Source: an uncultured Victivallales bacterium (GTDB taxonomy: Bacteria > Verrucomicrobiota > Lentisphaeria > Victivallales > UBA1829). Taken from it: a DNA stretch of 64,000 nucleotides. The stretch lies in NCBI GenBank assembly GCA_944391115.1, contig CALXSJ010000002.1, positions 124,001 to 188,000 on the forward strand, written 5' to 3'. The notes under the pieces were generated by a model, which was not told where the DNA came from, did no database searches, and saw only the letters and a list, made by a program, of their open reading frames with translations. The position numbers and the translations under genes were made by a program. This document shows, one piece after another, positions 36,328-45,087 of this stretch; position 1 is the first letter of the stretch; each line of letters starts with the position of its first letter.

Positions 36328-37707
36328 TCAGTTCCCGTCCGTCTGCGCGGACTGCGGAAGAGATTCCCGGATTTTCAGTTCCACCTCGCGTTTGGAATCA
36401 TATGCAAGATAGGTCGTGCTGGTCGGGAATGCGAATTCCAGTCCCTCTTCGTTGAAGCGTTTGAGGATTGTGCGGTTGATTTCATCCGTCCAGTCGAGTC
36501 CCTGCCAGTAGGCCGTGGTGTTGTACCACAGGACCACCTGAATATTCAGGGAACAGGCTGCGAACTCCACAAAGTGAATCCGCGGGGGAAACTGCGGATC
36601 GACGGATGCATGATGGTCGAGAATTTCATGAAGAACCGCGACGGCGCGTTCCAGTTTTTCAGGTGGCGTGTCGTAAACCAGTCCCAGCGTCATGATCCGT
36701 TTGATCGTCGGCCGGCATGAGACGTCTTCAATCGTGACGTTGGCGGTTGTTTTGTTCGGAATCGTCACCAGAAAACCGTCCGGCGTCCGGATTCCCGTGC
36801 TGCGCAGGCCGACCCGTTCCACCGTGCCCTCCCTGCCGTCGATGCGGATGTAGTCGTTGACTTTGAACGGCCGGTCGATGATAATCATGAGAGAGCCGAA
36901 GAAGTTGGCGATGGTGTCCTGCGCCGCAAAGGCGATGCCCAGTCCGATGACGCCCGCGCCCGCGAGAATCGCGGTGACATTGATGCCGAAGACGTTCTCG
37001 CAGAGAAAGAAGAAGGTGAACATGATGACAAGGATCTGGATGACGCGCCCGATCACCCGGACGGCGAGTTCGTCCATGCTGGTGTTTTTCCCGTTCAGCG
37101 AGAAGAATTTCAGGAAAACCGCGTCCAGAAGCTTGAAGAGATTCAGAACCAGCGCCGCCACCGAGATTGTGACAAGACCGAAGTAGAGTTTTTCAAAAAA
37201 GAGATAACCCCGTCCCGGCAGGCAAAGCAGCATCGGGAGAAAACTGAGGAAAAGACCGCTGAAAAGGAGGAAGGCGGAAAGAGGTCCTGCCAGAAGAGCG
37301 CAAAATGAGCCGGGATTTTTCACCCGGTACAGACGGGATGTGATTTGCCACCATTTGTATTTGATGAACCAGCGGCAGAAAAAGGCGGCGAGAATGCTGA
37401 GAACCGTTCCGCAGAGAGCGATCAGAAGTCTGCGGAGTTCAAATCCCTTCCAGCTCACGAGTTTTTCCGTTTCCTCGGAAACCGTGCGGGCAAGGGATTG
37501 GAAAATGGTGAGATAGGCCTTTGTCTCATCCCCGCGGATGGTTTTGTCGTTCACATCGATTCCCAGCGTGTCGAGAAGAGTCTGCTCCTGAAGCTGTTCC
37601 GTGGTATCCGCCTTTTCTTCCGGTTCCGCCGCCGGCTCCGCCTGCAGGGCAAGGGTGAAGCCGAACAGAAGGAATGCCGATAGAATTGCCGCACTCTTGC
37701 GAATCAT
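36328..37707 (-). CDS. MscS family mechanosensitive ion channel with extended N-terminus
   Basis: 459 residues: signal peptide (1-22), a periplasmic stretch of about 75 residues, two or three extra membrane helices, then the MscS core. The pore helix is glycine/alanine rich ('AILAGAGVIGLGIAFAAQDTIANFFGSLMIIIDRPFKVNDYI'), followed by the beta domain ('GREGTVERVGLRSTGIRTPDG', 'IPNKTTANVTIEDVS') and the C-terminal alpha-beta domain. It releases solutes at hypo-osmotic shock. Start 37707 with AAGGAA nine bases before; a 320-codon open extension upstream is antisense to the uracil-DNA glycosylase gene and is not real. Confidence 0.93.
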   Translation of the reverse strand: MIRKSAAILSAFLLFGFTLALQAEPAAEPEEKADTTEQLQEQTLLDTLGIDVNDKTIRGDETKAYLTIFQSLARTVSEETEKLVSWKGFELRRLLIALCGTVLSILAAFFCRWFIKYKWWQITSRLYRVKNPGSFCALLAGPLSAFLLFSGLFLSFLPMLLCLPGRGYLFFEKLYFGLVTISVAALVLNLFKLLDAVFLKFFSLNGKNTSMDELAVRVIGRVIQILVIMFTFFFLCENVFGINVTAILAGAGVIGLGIAFAAQDTIANFFGSLMIIIDRPFKVNDYIRIDGREGTVERVGLRSTGIRTPDGFLVTIPNKTTANVTIEDVSCRPTIKRIMTLGLVYDTPPEKLERAVAVLHEILDHHASVDPQFPPRIHFVEFAACSLNIQVVLWYNTTAYWQGLDWTDEINRTILKRFNEEGLEFAFPTSTTYLAYDSKREVELKIRESLPQSAQTDGN

Positions 37708-37750
37708 GACGTTCTGTTCCTTTCCTGTAATTTTTCCGGATTCTTTCCGA

Positions 37751-37780
37751 TTGAAGATTGTATTTTCGGGGATATATAAT
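37751..37780 (+). promoter_or_regulatory. Promoter of the uracil-DNA glycosylase gene
   Basis: TTGAAG (37751-37756), 18-base spacer, perfect TATAAT (37775-37780), in the 120-base divergent gap to mscS. Confidence 0.6.
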
Positions 37781-37827
37781 ACATTGTTTTTCCCAAAAGG
37801 CAAATCGCCGGGAGGTTGTTCCAGCTT

Positions 37828-38688
37828 ATGAGCAGGCCGGATCTGTTTGATGAAATCATCGAATGTCTGAAAATGCAGGCGCTTGTTTCTCCTGACACCT
37901 GTCTCAGTCCGGAGGTCCGCAGGGAGTTCTATGCGGACATCGTAAAGCCGGTGCCGCCTTCCCCTGTTCCGCCGCGCCGGACGATCTCTTCCGGCGGCGT
38001 CTCCCCGGCGCGTTCCCCCATGCCGCCGCATCGGAAAGAGGCGGATTCCGCACCGCATGTCCGTTCCGGCACGCCGGACTCTCCCGCGTCTGCCGGAGGA
38101 AAAGATCCGCGGAACATGAGCTGGGAGGAGCTTTCCGCCGCTGTTGCCGCATGCAGGGGATGCAAACTCTGCCGGACGCGGACGAATACGGTGTTCGGCG
38201 ACGGCGATCCCCGGGCGGAGCTGATGTTTCTCGGTGAGGCGCCGGGTGCCGACGAAGATCTTCAGGGACTCCCGTTCGTCGGACGCGCGGGAGAACTCCT
38301 GACGCGCATGATCGGCGCAATGCAGTTCAACCGTGCCGAAGTCTTCATTGCCAACACCGTGAAATGCCGCCCGCCGAACAACCGCAATCCGGAACCGGAT
38401 GAAACCGAGGCATGCCGTCCGTTCATCATGCGGCAGATTGAGCTGATCCGCCCGAAGGTCATCGTCATGCTCGGCGCGGTTCCCCTGCGTCTGTTGTTTC
38501 CCGAGGTCAGGGCCGGGATTACACGGATCCGCGGCAACTGGATGGACTATCACGGGATCAAAGTCATGCCGACCTTCCACCCCGCCTATCTGCTGCGCAA
38601 TCCGGCGGCAAAGGCGGACGTCTGGAAGGATCTCCAGCTGGTGATGGCGGTGTTCGGGAAAAAGCATGTCCCCGGACGCCGCGCCTGA
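37828..38688 (+). CDS. Uracil-DNA glycosylase, family 4
   Basis: Removes uracil from DNA. The catalytic part (about residues 110-286) has the four Fe-S cysteines, 'CRGCKLC' region and 'VKCRPPNNRNPEPDETEAC', the motif 'GEAPGADEDLQGLPFVGRAGELL', and motif 2 'PTFHPAYLLRNP'. An N-terminal Pro/Ser-rich extension of about 100 residues, found in many bacterial family-4 enzymes, precedes it. ATG 37828 lies 12 bases after GGAGG; a TTG at 37816 touches GGAGG and is less likely. No mobile or phage genes nearby. Confidence 0.92.
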   Translation: MSRPDLFDEIIECLKMQALVSPDTCLSPEVRREFYADIVKPVPPSPVPPRRTISSGGVSPARSPMPPHRKEADSAPHVRSGTPDSPASAGGKDPRNMSWEELSAAVAACRGCKLCRTRTNTVFGDGDPRAELMFLGEAPGADEDLQGLPFVGRAGELLTRMIGAMQFNRAEVFIANTVKCRPPNNRNPEPDETEACRPFIMRQIELIRPKVIVMLGAVPLRLLFPEVRAGITRIRGNWMDYHGIKVMPTFHPAYLLRNPAAKADVWKDLQLVMAVFGKKHVPGRRA

Positions 38689-38760
38689 TCCGTTTTTCTT
38701 TTCCTGCGAGACAGATCCGCATCCAGGGAAGGGCTTTCATCAAAAAAACGGGTTGATCCC

Positions 38761-38834
38761 GCGATGCTCTGCACCGCAAAAAAGTGCTTCGTGCTTTCCA
38801 GTGAGTCCTGCCGCGGTCCAGCTGCGCAAGCTGG
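38761..38834 (+). repeat. Dispersed intergenic repeat, copy 2 (two hairpins)
   Basis: Same design as 22339-22410: stem 38761-38767 / 38771-38777 (one A-C mismatch here, a G-U pair in the complementary strand's RNA), the middle box 38784-38805 shared with copy 1, and stem CCAGCT/AGCTGG (38818-38823 / 38829-38834) with the same GCGCA loop. Relative to copy 1, G-C in this stem is replaced by A-T on both sides. Again placed between two convergent genes. Confidence 0.8.
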
Positions 38835-38863
38835 CCCTTGCATTGCGGTAATTTATTTTTCCG

Positions 38864-38900
38864 AAAAAAAATCCCGCGGAACCGCTGCGGTTCCGCGGGA
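38864..38900 (-). terminator. Strong intrinsic terminator of the lpd operon
   Basis: A 13-bp perfect stem (38872-38884 / 38888-38900) with loop CTG, followed on the minus strand by a run of T (38871-38864). It ends the minus-strand transcript 38 bases after the lpd stop. Confidence 0.9.
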
Positions 38901-38937
38901 ATGGTTCATGTCCGCGGAAAGACGGACAGGTCCCCCC

Positions 38938-40338
38938 TTATTTTTTCTTCCTGGAGGGAATGTGCGCGGATTCGCCGTGAACGGCATGCGCGGCTTCCAT
39001 CATGGCCTCTCCGAGGGTCGGATGGGCGTGAATCGCCTTGCCGAGTTCTCTCGCCGTGATTTCCAGATGGAGCGCCGGGCAGGCTTCCGCGATCAGGTCC
39101 GTTGCATGCGGTCCGACAATGTGAACGCCGAGCACCTGATCGGTCTTGGCGTCCGCGATGATCTTGCAGAAGCCCGCCGTTTCATTGATTGCCATTGCCT
39201 TGCCGAGCGCGGCGAACGGGAACTTGCCGACCCGGGTTTCGATCCCCTCCCTGTCGCACTGTTCCTGGCTCTTGCCGACGGAACCGATTTCAGGCGAGGT
39301 GAAGATGCATCCTGGAACAAGAGTTCCGTCAAACGCGTTTTTCCTGCCGCATGCGACGTCCGCCGCGACGACACCCATCGCGCTTGCCGCATGGGCGAGC
39401 TGCCAGGAACCCGTGGCGTCGCCGATGGCAAAGATGCCGGGGACATTCGTCCGGCAGGAGGAATCCACCGGAATCCAGCCGCGTTCGTTGGTCTTGACGC
39501 CGCTTGCCGCAATGTTCATGCCGTCAAGCGCGGGCTTGCGGCCGATGGAAACCAGAAGGTAGTCCGCGGAAACAGTGAGATCGCCGACTTTGCCGCTGAC
39601 GCCGCTGTCATCCGCCTTGAGGTCTCCGAGCGGTTTGCCGTTCATGATCTCGATTCCCATTTTCCGCATCTGGGCCGCCACGACGCCGGAAGTTTCGCGG
39701 TCGATGTTGGGCATGATGCTTTCGAGCATTTCCACGATCGTGACCTTGGTGCCCAGCTCGGCAAACAGACATGCGAATTCGCAGCCGATGACGCCGCCGC
39801 CGAGAATCAGAAGCGACTTGGGAATTTCGGGGATCGAAAGCAGCTCCGTGGACGTGATGACGCGTTTCCCTTTCGGAATGAATCCCGGGACAAGCGTTTC
39901 GGAGCCGCTGGCGATGATGATTTTATTTGCCGCAATCTCTTCAACGGGCGCTCCTTCGGCATCCACGACCTTGACCGCTTTTCTGCCGGTGAAGGCCGCG
40001 TGTCCCTTGAAGACGGTGACGCCCGCCGCCTTGAGGAGTGAGCCGATTCCGCCGCGCAGAGTTTTGATGACGGAATCCTTGCGGGCAAGCATGGCTTCCC
40101 AGTCGGGAGAGACATCCCCCGTGATTTTCACCCCGAATTCCATGGCGTGACGCGCCTTGTGGTAAACATCCACGCCGGCGATCAGTGTTTTGGTCGGAAT
40201 ACATCCGATGTTCAGGCACGTTCCGCCGAACTCCTTGCGTTCGACAAGCGCCGTTTTCGCTCCGTTTTTCGCAGCTCTGATCGCCGCGACGTATCCGCCG
40301 GGACCGCCGCCGATCACCAATACTTCGAATTCCTGCAT
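38938..40338 (-). CDS. lpd: Dihydrolipoyl dehydrogenase
   Basis: Reoxidises lipoyl groups of 2-oxoacid dehydrogenase or glycine-cleavage complexes with NAD+. 466 residues: FAD motif 'GGGPGGYVAAIRAA', redox disulfide 'GGTCLNIGCIPTK', NAD motif 'LILGGGVIGCEFACLF', FAD motif 'IPGIFAIGDATG'-like ('VPGIFAIGDATGSW'), and the C-terminal active-site pair 'HAHPTLGEAMMEA'. It is the last gene of a minus-strand unit with a DUF4091 protein, not with the E1/E2 genes, which are absent from the window. Confidence 0.96.
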   Translation of the reverse strand: MQEFEVLVIGGGPGGYVAAIRAAKNGAKTALVERKEFGGTCLNIGCIPTKTLIAGVDVYHKARHAMEFGVKITGDVSPDWEAMLARKDSVIKTLRGGIGSLLKAAGVTVFKGHAAFTGRKAVKVVDAEGAPVEEIAANKIIIASGSETLVPGFIPKGKRVITSTELLSIPEIPKSLLILGGGVIGCEFACLFAELGTKVTIVEMLESIMPNIDRETSGVVAAQMRKMGIEIMNGKPLGDLKADDSGVSGKVGDLTVSADYLLVSIGRKPALDGMNIAASGVKTNERGWIPVDSSCRTNVPGIFAIGDATGSWQLAHAASAMGVVAADVACGRKNAFDGTLVPGCIFTSPEIGSVGKSQEQCDREGIETRVGKFPFAALGKAMAINETAGFCKIIADAKTDQVLGVHIVGPHATDLIAEACPALHLEITARELGKAIHAHPTLGEAMMEAAHAVHGESAHIPSRKKK

Positions 40339-40368
40339 GATGACATGCCTTCCTTTCGTTTGGTTGGG

Positions 40369-42030
40369 TTATGCAAAATGCTTTTTAATCAGCTGATTGA
40401 TTTTCGCACGCACGGCAAGCATGTTCTTTTCGCCGCGCGGATAATTCGCCATGCTCATCTTTCCGCCGGGGGAAAGCTTGTCAAGCTCCCTGAGAATTTT
40501 TTCCCGCGGCATTTTCGTTTCCAGAAGCTGCATGGCGCGCTGGTCCTGGAGACCTTCCCGGAACACTTCGTAGCGGATGGAGTCCTCGGGCCTGCCGTCT
40601 TTTCCCGGATATACGAGGAAGGGGTCGCCCGCGGAGAAGGCGCATCCGGAATCGGTGCATTTGTAGGGATCGACCGGATACTTTGAAAGCCGGGAGAAGT
40701 AGAAGTTGAATCCCCAGTGGAGGAAGCCTTCCACATCGTAATAATACATCTGAGTGCCCAGAATCCGGTTGCGCGAGGACGGCATGTGAATGAAACGGTT
40801 GGAGTAAGTTACGGTCGGTCCGCAGCAGTAATAGGTCCAGCGTTCTTTCATTCCCGCCGCAAGGAATTCCTCCAGATGCACTTCGGAGGGAACCGGAATC
40901 CTGATGATGCCCTTTTTATAGAAATCCACATTGGAAAGGGCATCCATGATCTTGAATCCTTCCAGATGTCTGCGCAGAATGGCGGACGCCTTTTCATAGG
41001 ATTCCAGATGCGGCAGAGACGGTTCGTCGGAGCAGTGGAAATAGACCTTGCGCTGCAGCTTGCGTTTCCGGAGGAAGTCGATCAGTTCCGGCAGAAAGGC
41101 GTCCAGGAATTCGGTGTATTCCCGGGAATCGGATTTTACGTCCCAGCCGAAAATGCGTTTTTCCGCACCATCGACCTTCGCCATGATTTTCGGAGTGAAT
41201 TTTGCGCCCCACTGGGTGAACAGGTGGGAGATTTCAAAATACCGGATGCCGCATTTTTCCGCAAGCTCGATCCAGCGTTCCAGTTTCCGGAACCCGAACG
41301 AATAGCGGCCTTTTTTCCGTGTCACGTCGACAAGCTGGACGGTCGGGCGTTCCGTGCCCGGCAGGGTGTCGAGCGGCGGCGTGAAAAGCGGCGTCAGGAT
41401 CATGTTGATACCGTGTTCCGCGGCGCTCTTCATGAAGTTCCCGACAATCCGCCAGTATTCCTCGCTGAACACGTCAATCCTGTAATAAACCGCGAGACAG
41501 TCGGTGTGGAACCAGTGGGTGTTGATCAGTTTCTGTGGGGGGAGCTGCGCATTGAGCACTTCCAGAGTGAAAGACATTTTCTTCCGGATTGTCTGCTCTT
41601 CCGCGCCGGGGATCCGCACGGAAAGAGTCACGTCAATCCGGTATTTCCCCGGCTTGCAGTTTTTCGGAACCTCGACCTTGAACCACAGGGACCGCCACTG
41701 ATTGCAGATCGCCTCCACGGCATTGTTTTCGAGTTCCGAGAGAAGGTCCGGATAGAGGCCCGGATCGCGCGAGATGTAGTCGTCGTCAAAGGCGGTGCCC
41801 GTATATTCCACGGGGACAAGGTTCACCCGCCGCACGGAGATATGTTTTTTCAGTTCGGATTCAATCTCAATATGGATCTCCGTCAGGTGGAAGCCCTCCG
41901 GCCGATATGCCAGCTGGAAGGAGAAAACTTCCCCGCGCAGCGCGGTGCCCGATCGGTATGGAACGGATTCCGGTTCCTTTGCCGGAAGAACTTTCACGAG
42001 AGAACTGCACCATTTGGTTTTGAGTTCCAT
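40369..42030 (-). CDS. DUF4091 glycoside-hydrolase-like protein
   Basis: 553 residues, no signal peptide. An N-terminal beta-sandwich ('RGEVFSFQLAYRPEGFHLTEIHIEIES', 'KPGKYRIDVTLSVRIPG') precedes a TIM-barrel-like region ('EHGINMILTPLFTPPLDTLPG', 'GIRYFEISHLFTQWGAKFTPKI') with 'VYFHCSDEPSLPHLESYEKA', which holds a candidate catalytic Asp-Glu pair. The C-terminal domain ('GFLHWGFNFYFSRL', 'DPFLVYPGKDGRPEDSIRYEVFREGLQD') is typical of DUF4091. Activity of the family is not well defined; sugar-polymer breakdown is likely. Thirty bases before lpd. Confidence 0.82.
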   Translation of the reverse strand: MELKTKWCSSLVKVLPAKEPESVPYRSGTALRGEVFSFQLAYRPEGFHLTEIHIEIESELKKHISVRRVNLVPVEYTGTAFDDDYISRDPGLYPDLLSELENNAVEAICNQWRSLWFKVEVPKNCKPGKYRIDVTLSVRIPGAEEQTIRKKMSFTLEVLNAQLPPQKLINTHWFHTDCLAVYYRIDVFSEEYWRIVGNFMKSAAEHGINMILTPLFTPPLDTLPGTERPTVQLVDVTRKKGRYSFGFRKLERWIELAEKCGIRYFEISHLFTQWGAKFTPKIMAKVDGAEKRIFGWDVKSDSREYTEFLDAFLPELIDFLRKRKLQRKVYFHCSDEPSLPHLESYEKASAILRRHLEGFKIMDALSNVDFYKKGIIRIPVPSEVHLEEFLAAGMKERWTYYCCGPTVTYSNRFIHMPSSRNRILGTQMYYYDVEGFLHWGFNFYFSRLSKYPVDPYKCTDSGCAFSAGDPFLVYPGKDGRPEDSIRYEVFREGLQDQRAMQLLETKMPREKILRELDKLSPGGKMSMANYPRGEKNMLAVRAKINQLIKKHFA

Positions 42031-42104
42031 GATTGATTTAAAACTCCCTGTTGTTTTTATTGATATTGCCGCGGAACGGCATTCCGTGCTCTGTTTCCGG
42101 AGGT

Positions 42105-42437
42105 TCAGATTCCCAGATTGGAAAGCATCATGCAGATCCCGTTGATGATCTTTACCAGCTGAGGATGCGTGACTTCGAAATCGCCGACCGCATCCCGGAG
42201 TTCGGCCGCGGAGATATCCACTTTTTCGGGATCGATTCCGTTTTCATCGGTTGCCGCAAGCGAAAGTTCCTCGGCGTGCTTTGCAATGTGGACGGCGTCC
42301 TCGCGGCGTTCTGCGGCGATTTTGTCCAGTTCGTCCCTGAGTTCGTCCACAAGGTCGAACAGCTTGTCCTTCCGGTCGTCCGGAAGATTCGCCTCGGCTA
42401 TTTTCTCCCTGATATGCTCGATTGTCCTGTCCGGCAT
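42105..42437 (-). CDS. DUF4404-like small helical protein
   Basis: A 110-residue, strongly charged, coiled-coil-rich protein with 'LFDLVDELRDELDKIAAERRE' and the ending 'DFEVTHPQLVKIINGICMMLSNLGI', which matches the DUF4404 pattern (helical pair then a 'HPxL...LSNLGI' C-terminus). AAGGAG seven bases before the ATG. Function unknown. Seventeen bases after the peptide-binding lipoprotein gene. Confidence 0.8.
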   Translation of the reverse strand: MPDRTIEHIREKIAEANLPDDRKDKLFDLVDELRDELDKIAAERREDAVHIAKHAEELSLAATDENGIDPEKVDISAAELRDAVGDFEVTHPQLVKIINGICMMLSNLGI

Positions 42438-42453
42438 ATTTTCTCTCCTTCCC

Positions 42454-44253
42454 TTATTTTCTCAGATCGCCCATGCTGATCGGCGTGAACGCCTTCCGCG
42501 CCGCGTTCCGCGCCACCGGATCCACGGCCAGATACTTCCATGAATGGAAGCCGAAGGCGTGGGGCACGTAATTCGTCACCCATTTATGTGTCAACATAAA
42601 CGCTACTGTATAACTTTCAAATATCCACGGACATTTTTCCGCAAGAAGTTTTGACATTTTTTCATATTTCGCCGTCCTTTCCGGAGAATCGGGCATCGGA
42701 CGGATTTCCTCGTACATGCGGTCAAAGGCCGCGTCCCGGAAAAAAAGACGGTTGCAGCTGTCGCTGTTCGGGCCGTAGAAGAGCTGGAGAAAGTTCTCCG
42801 CGTCGGGATAATCCCCGGTCCAGGAGAGGCGGAACAGCTGGAAGCGCCCCTGATTGAGTTTCTGGAAGAAACGGGAACGGTTGTTGAATTCGGGCCGGAC
42901 AATGATTCCGATTCGTTTCAGATCCGTTGCCAGAAGTTCCGCGATCTGCCGGTAAAGCGTGCTGCTGCCAGCCTGGTCGAAGGTGAGTTCAAGATTTTTT
43001 CCGGTCCCCGGATCGACTCCGTCCGGATAGCCCGCCCTGCGCATATATTCCCGCGCGAGTTCCATGTTGAATGAACTGAACGGAGTTGCGGGTTTTTCAA
43101 GATGCCCCGCGACGCCGGGCGGCACCGGTCCGGTTGCGGGGATCATGCGTCCGTTGGACATCCTGCATCGCAGTTCCCGGTCGAAAGCGAGGCTGATTGC
43201 CCGGCGGAGATCCGGATTGCCTCCCAGAACGGGGTCGGAGAAATTGAAGCCGATATAGTTGGTCTGGAGGTCGGGCGCGGAAATCAGGCGGATGCCGCGG
43301 CTCCGCAATGCCGGGGAAAGCTCCATGTTCTCATTGACCACCGCTTCAAAATTCTCCTCTCCGAGCGCGCAGTAGTCGAGTTCGCCCTGCAGGAACATCA
43401 GCCAGGAGGCCAGAGGCTGTTTCACCAGATAGCAGGTGATCGTGTCAAGAAGCGGCAGCGGCCTGGACCGGTCGGCGGGGGTTTCCGCGGATGCATACAG
43501 TTCTTTCCGGTAATCCGGGTTGCGCTTCATTTCAATGACGAAATCCTTTCTCCAGCGCGCAACGGAGAAAGGGCCGCTTCCGGCCGGATGATCCGCGAAT
43601 TGATCGCGGTAGTATTCCACGGCTCTCCGCGAAACCGCTGAGAAATAGGGCAGCGCCATGGCGTAGAGGAAACGCGGATCCGGTTTTTCCAGCTCGATTT
43701 CGAACGTGAGCTCGTCGAGAATGCGGATTCCGGAGCAGAGCGTATCGTAGGGCGTCATGTCATAAGGTTCCGCCGCCGCGGTCTTTTTCCGGAATTCGCC
43801 GATGCCCCTGATCCGGTCCCGGATCAGCCAGTAGCCGGTTGAGCGGAGACGTGCGTCTGCGAGGCGCAGAATGGAAAATGCCATGTCGCGCGCCGTGATC
43901 CGGCGCGAAGCGCGGTCGGGAAAACAGGGGGCCGCCTGAAAATAAAGATCGTCGCGCAGGCGGCATCGGAAAAGCCGCATATCCTTTGAAACGGCGGGCA
44001 TTTCGGCAAGCATGGAACATTCCAGACGGTAGGGACGCTCCCGGTGGGAATACTGAAGGGGCGTGTCATACAGGGCGCCCGCGATGGACTGACTCGCCGT
44101 ATCCGCCGCAAGCGCGGGATCCAGCGTCGTGATGCGCGTCCCGAGGGAGATGGTCAGCGACCGGTCCGGATTCTGTTCCGTCCGGGGAGAGCATGACACG
44201 AAAAGAGCCGTCATGAGGAAAAGCAACAGGACCGGAGAAGTTTTCTTCAGCAT
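42454..44253 (-). CDS. Peptide-type ABC transporter substrate-binding lipoprotein (SBP family 5)
   Basis: 599 residues, lipoprotein signal with lipobox 'LFVSC'. It follows the OppA/DppA fold: 'TISLGTRITTLDPALAADTASQSI', 'YWLIRD', 'FEIELEKPDPRFLYAMALPYFSAVSRRAVE', 'AGSGPFSVARWRKDFVIEMKRNPDY', 'TNYIGFNFSDPVLGGNPDLRRAISLAFDRE'. Binds oligopeptides or related compounds outside the membrane. No permease or ATPase is next to it, so it must use components encoded elsewhere. Start 44253 has only a weak ribosome site. It follows the Eda-like gene by 34 bases. Confidence 0.88.
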   Translation of the reverse strand: MLKKTSPVLLLFLMTALFVSCSPRTEQNPDRSLTISLGTRITTLDPALAADTASQSIAGALYDTPLQYSHRERPYRLECSMLAEMPAVSKDMRLFRCRLRDDLYFQAAPCFPDRASRRITARDMAFSILRLADARLRSTGYWLIRDRIRGIGEFRKKTAAAEPYDMTPYDTLCSGIRILDELTFEIELEKPDPRFLYAMALPYFSAVSRRAVEYYRDQFADHPAGSGPFSVARWRKDFVIEMKRNPDYRKELYASAETPADRSRPLPLLDTITCYLVKQPLASWLMFLQGELDYCALGEENFEAVVNENMELSPALRSRGIRLISAPDLQTNYIGFNFSDPVLGGNPDLRRAISLAFDRELRCRMSNGRMIPATGPVPPGVAGHLEKPATPFSSFNMELAREYMRRAGYPDGVDPGTGKNLELTFDQAGSSTLYRQIAELLATDLKRIGIIVRPEFNNRSRFFQKLNQGRFQLFRLSWTGDYPDAENFLQLFYGPNSDSCNRLFFRDAAFDRMYEEIRPMPDSPERTAKYEKMSKLLAEKCPWIFESYTVAFMLTHKWVTNYVPHAFGFHSWKYLAVDPVARNAARKAFTPISMGDLRK

Positions 44254-44287
44254 AAGAGATTCTTTCCGCGCAATCCTGCGGCGAAGG

Positions 44288-44944
44288 CTACCTGCCGTTT
44301 TCCGCCTGTTCCCGGCGGATCGCCCGAACGGCGCCGACGGCTTCGGCGGCGTTCTCTGCAATGCGCTTCCAGTCCTTTGCCGCGACGAGTTCCGGCGGCG
44401 CGATCCAAGGCGCGCTGACTGCGACAACTTCCCGGCGCATCAGATATCCGCGCATGTTTTCCAGGGTGACGCCGCCTTTCACGAAGAACTCGATTCCGAG
44501 ATGCTGGAAAGGCTCGCTGATTGCGGCAAGCACCTTGACGCCGCCGCTCTGTTCCGCGGGGAAAAATTGAAACTCCGTAACTCCGCTGAGCATCGCCAGC
44601 TGAATGTTGGAAGCCGTGCAGACACCGGGAGCGAAAACAATCCGCTGACTGCATGCCTCGCGCACCATTTCCATTTCAGTTCCGGGAGAGAAGGCGAACC
44701 GGGCGCTGGAGTCGATGGCCCGGACAAGCTGGTCCTTGTTCAGGATGTTTCCCGCGCCGACGATGAAATCCGGCATTTCGCGGGCGATTCTGCGGATCGC
44801 CCGGCTGTGGGCGAAAGTGCGGAATACAAGTTCCATGATGGGAAGGCCGCCGGAACGCAGCGCCTGCGCCGTGCACAGCGCCTCCTCCTCGGTTTCGGCC
44901 CTCACGAAAGGAACGACCCCGAAATCTCTCAAATTGCTGAACAT
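44288..44944 (-). CDS. KDPG aldolase-like (Eda family) protein lacking the Schiff-base lysine
   Basis: 218 residues of the KDPG/KHG aldolase barrel: 'GVVPFVRAETEEEALCTAQALRSGGLPIMELVFRT' holds the family Arg15 and catalytic-type Glu38, 'FIVGAGNIL' and 'FAPGVCTASNIQLAMLSG' follow. The lysine that forms the Schiff base (KFFPA in active enzymes) is Gln126 here ('FQFFPAE'). A Lys appears one strand later ('FFVKGGV', usually PTGGV). It may be inactive, use a shifted lysine, or have another reaction. Start 44944 has AAGGA seven bases before. First gene of the minus-strand unit. Confidence 0.85.
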   Translation of the reverse strand: MFSNLRDFGVVPFVRAETEEEALCTAQALRSGGLPIMELVFRTFAHSRAIRRIAREMPDFIVGAGNILNKDQLVRAIDSSARFAFSPGTEMEMVREACSQRIVFAPGVCTASNIQLAMLSGVTEFQFFPAEQSGGVKVLAAISEPFQHLGIEFFVKGGVTLENMRGYLMRREVVAVSAPWIAPPELVAAKDWKRIAENAAEAVGAVRAIRREQAENGR

Positions 44945-45087
44945 TGACAAATCCTTGCAAAATATGATGGATATTTTTCAATTATGGCGTAAATTACTGC
45001 ATATCCTTTATAAAATGATACGCAAATGCGCGGGAAACAAGTCATGTTCAGGATAATTTTCAATTTTTTTCGGAACGAGGAGGTATT

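Noticed and set aside
37708-38667. 320-codon upstream extension of the mscS frame
   Set aside because: Antisense to the uracil-DNA glycosylase gene; the ATG at 37707 has a ribosome site and starts a signal peptide.
44945-45087. Riboswitch before purD
   Set aside because: Only 143 AT-rich bases shared with a divergent gene; no purine-riboswitch core seen.
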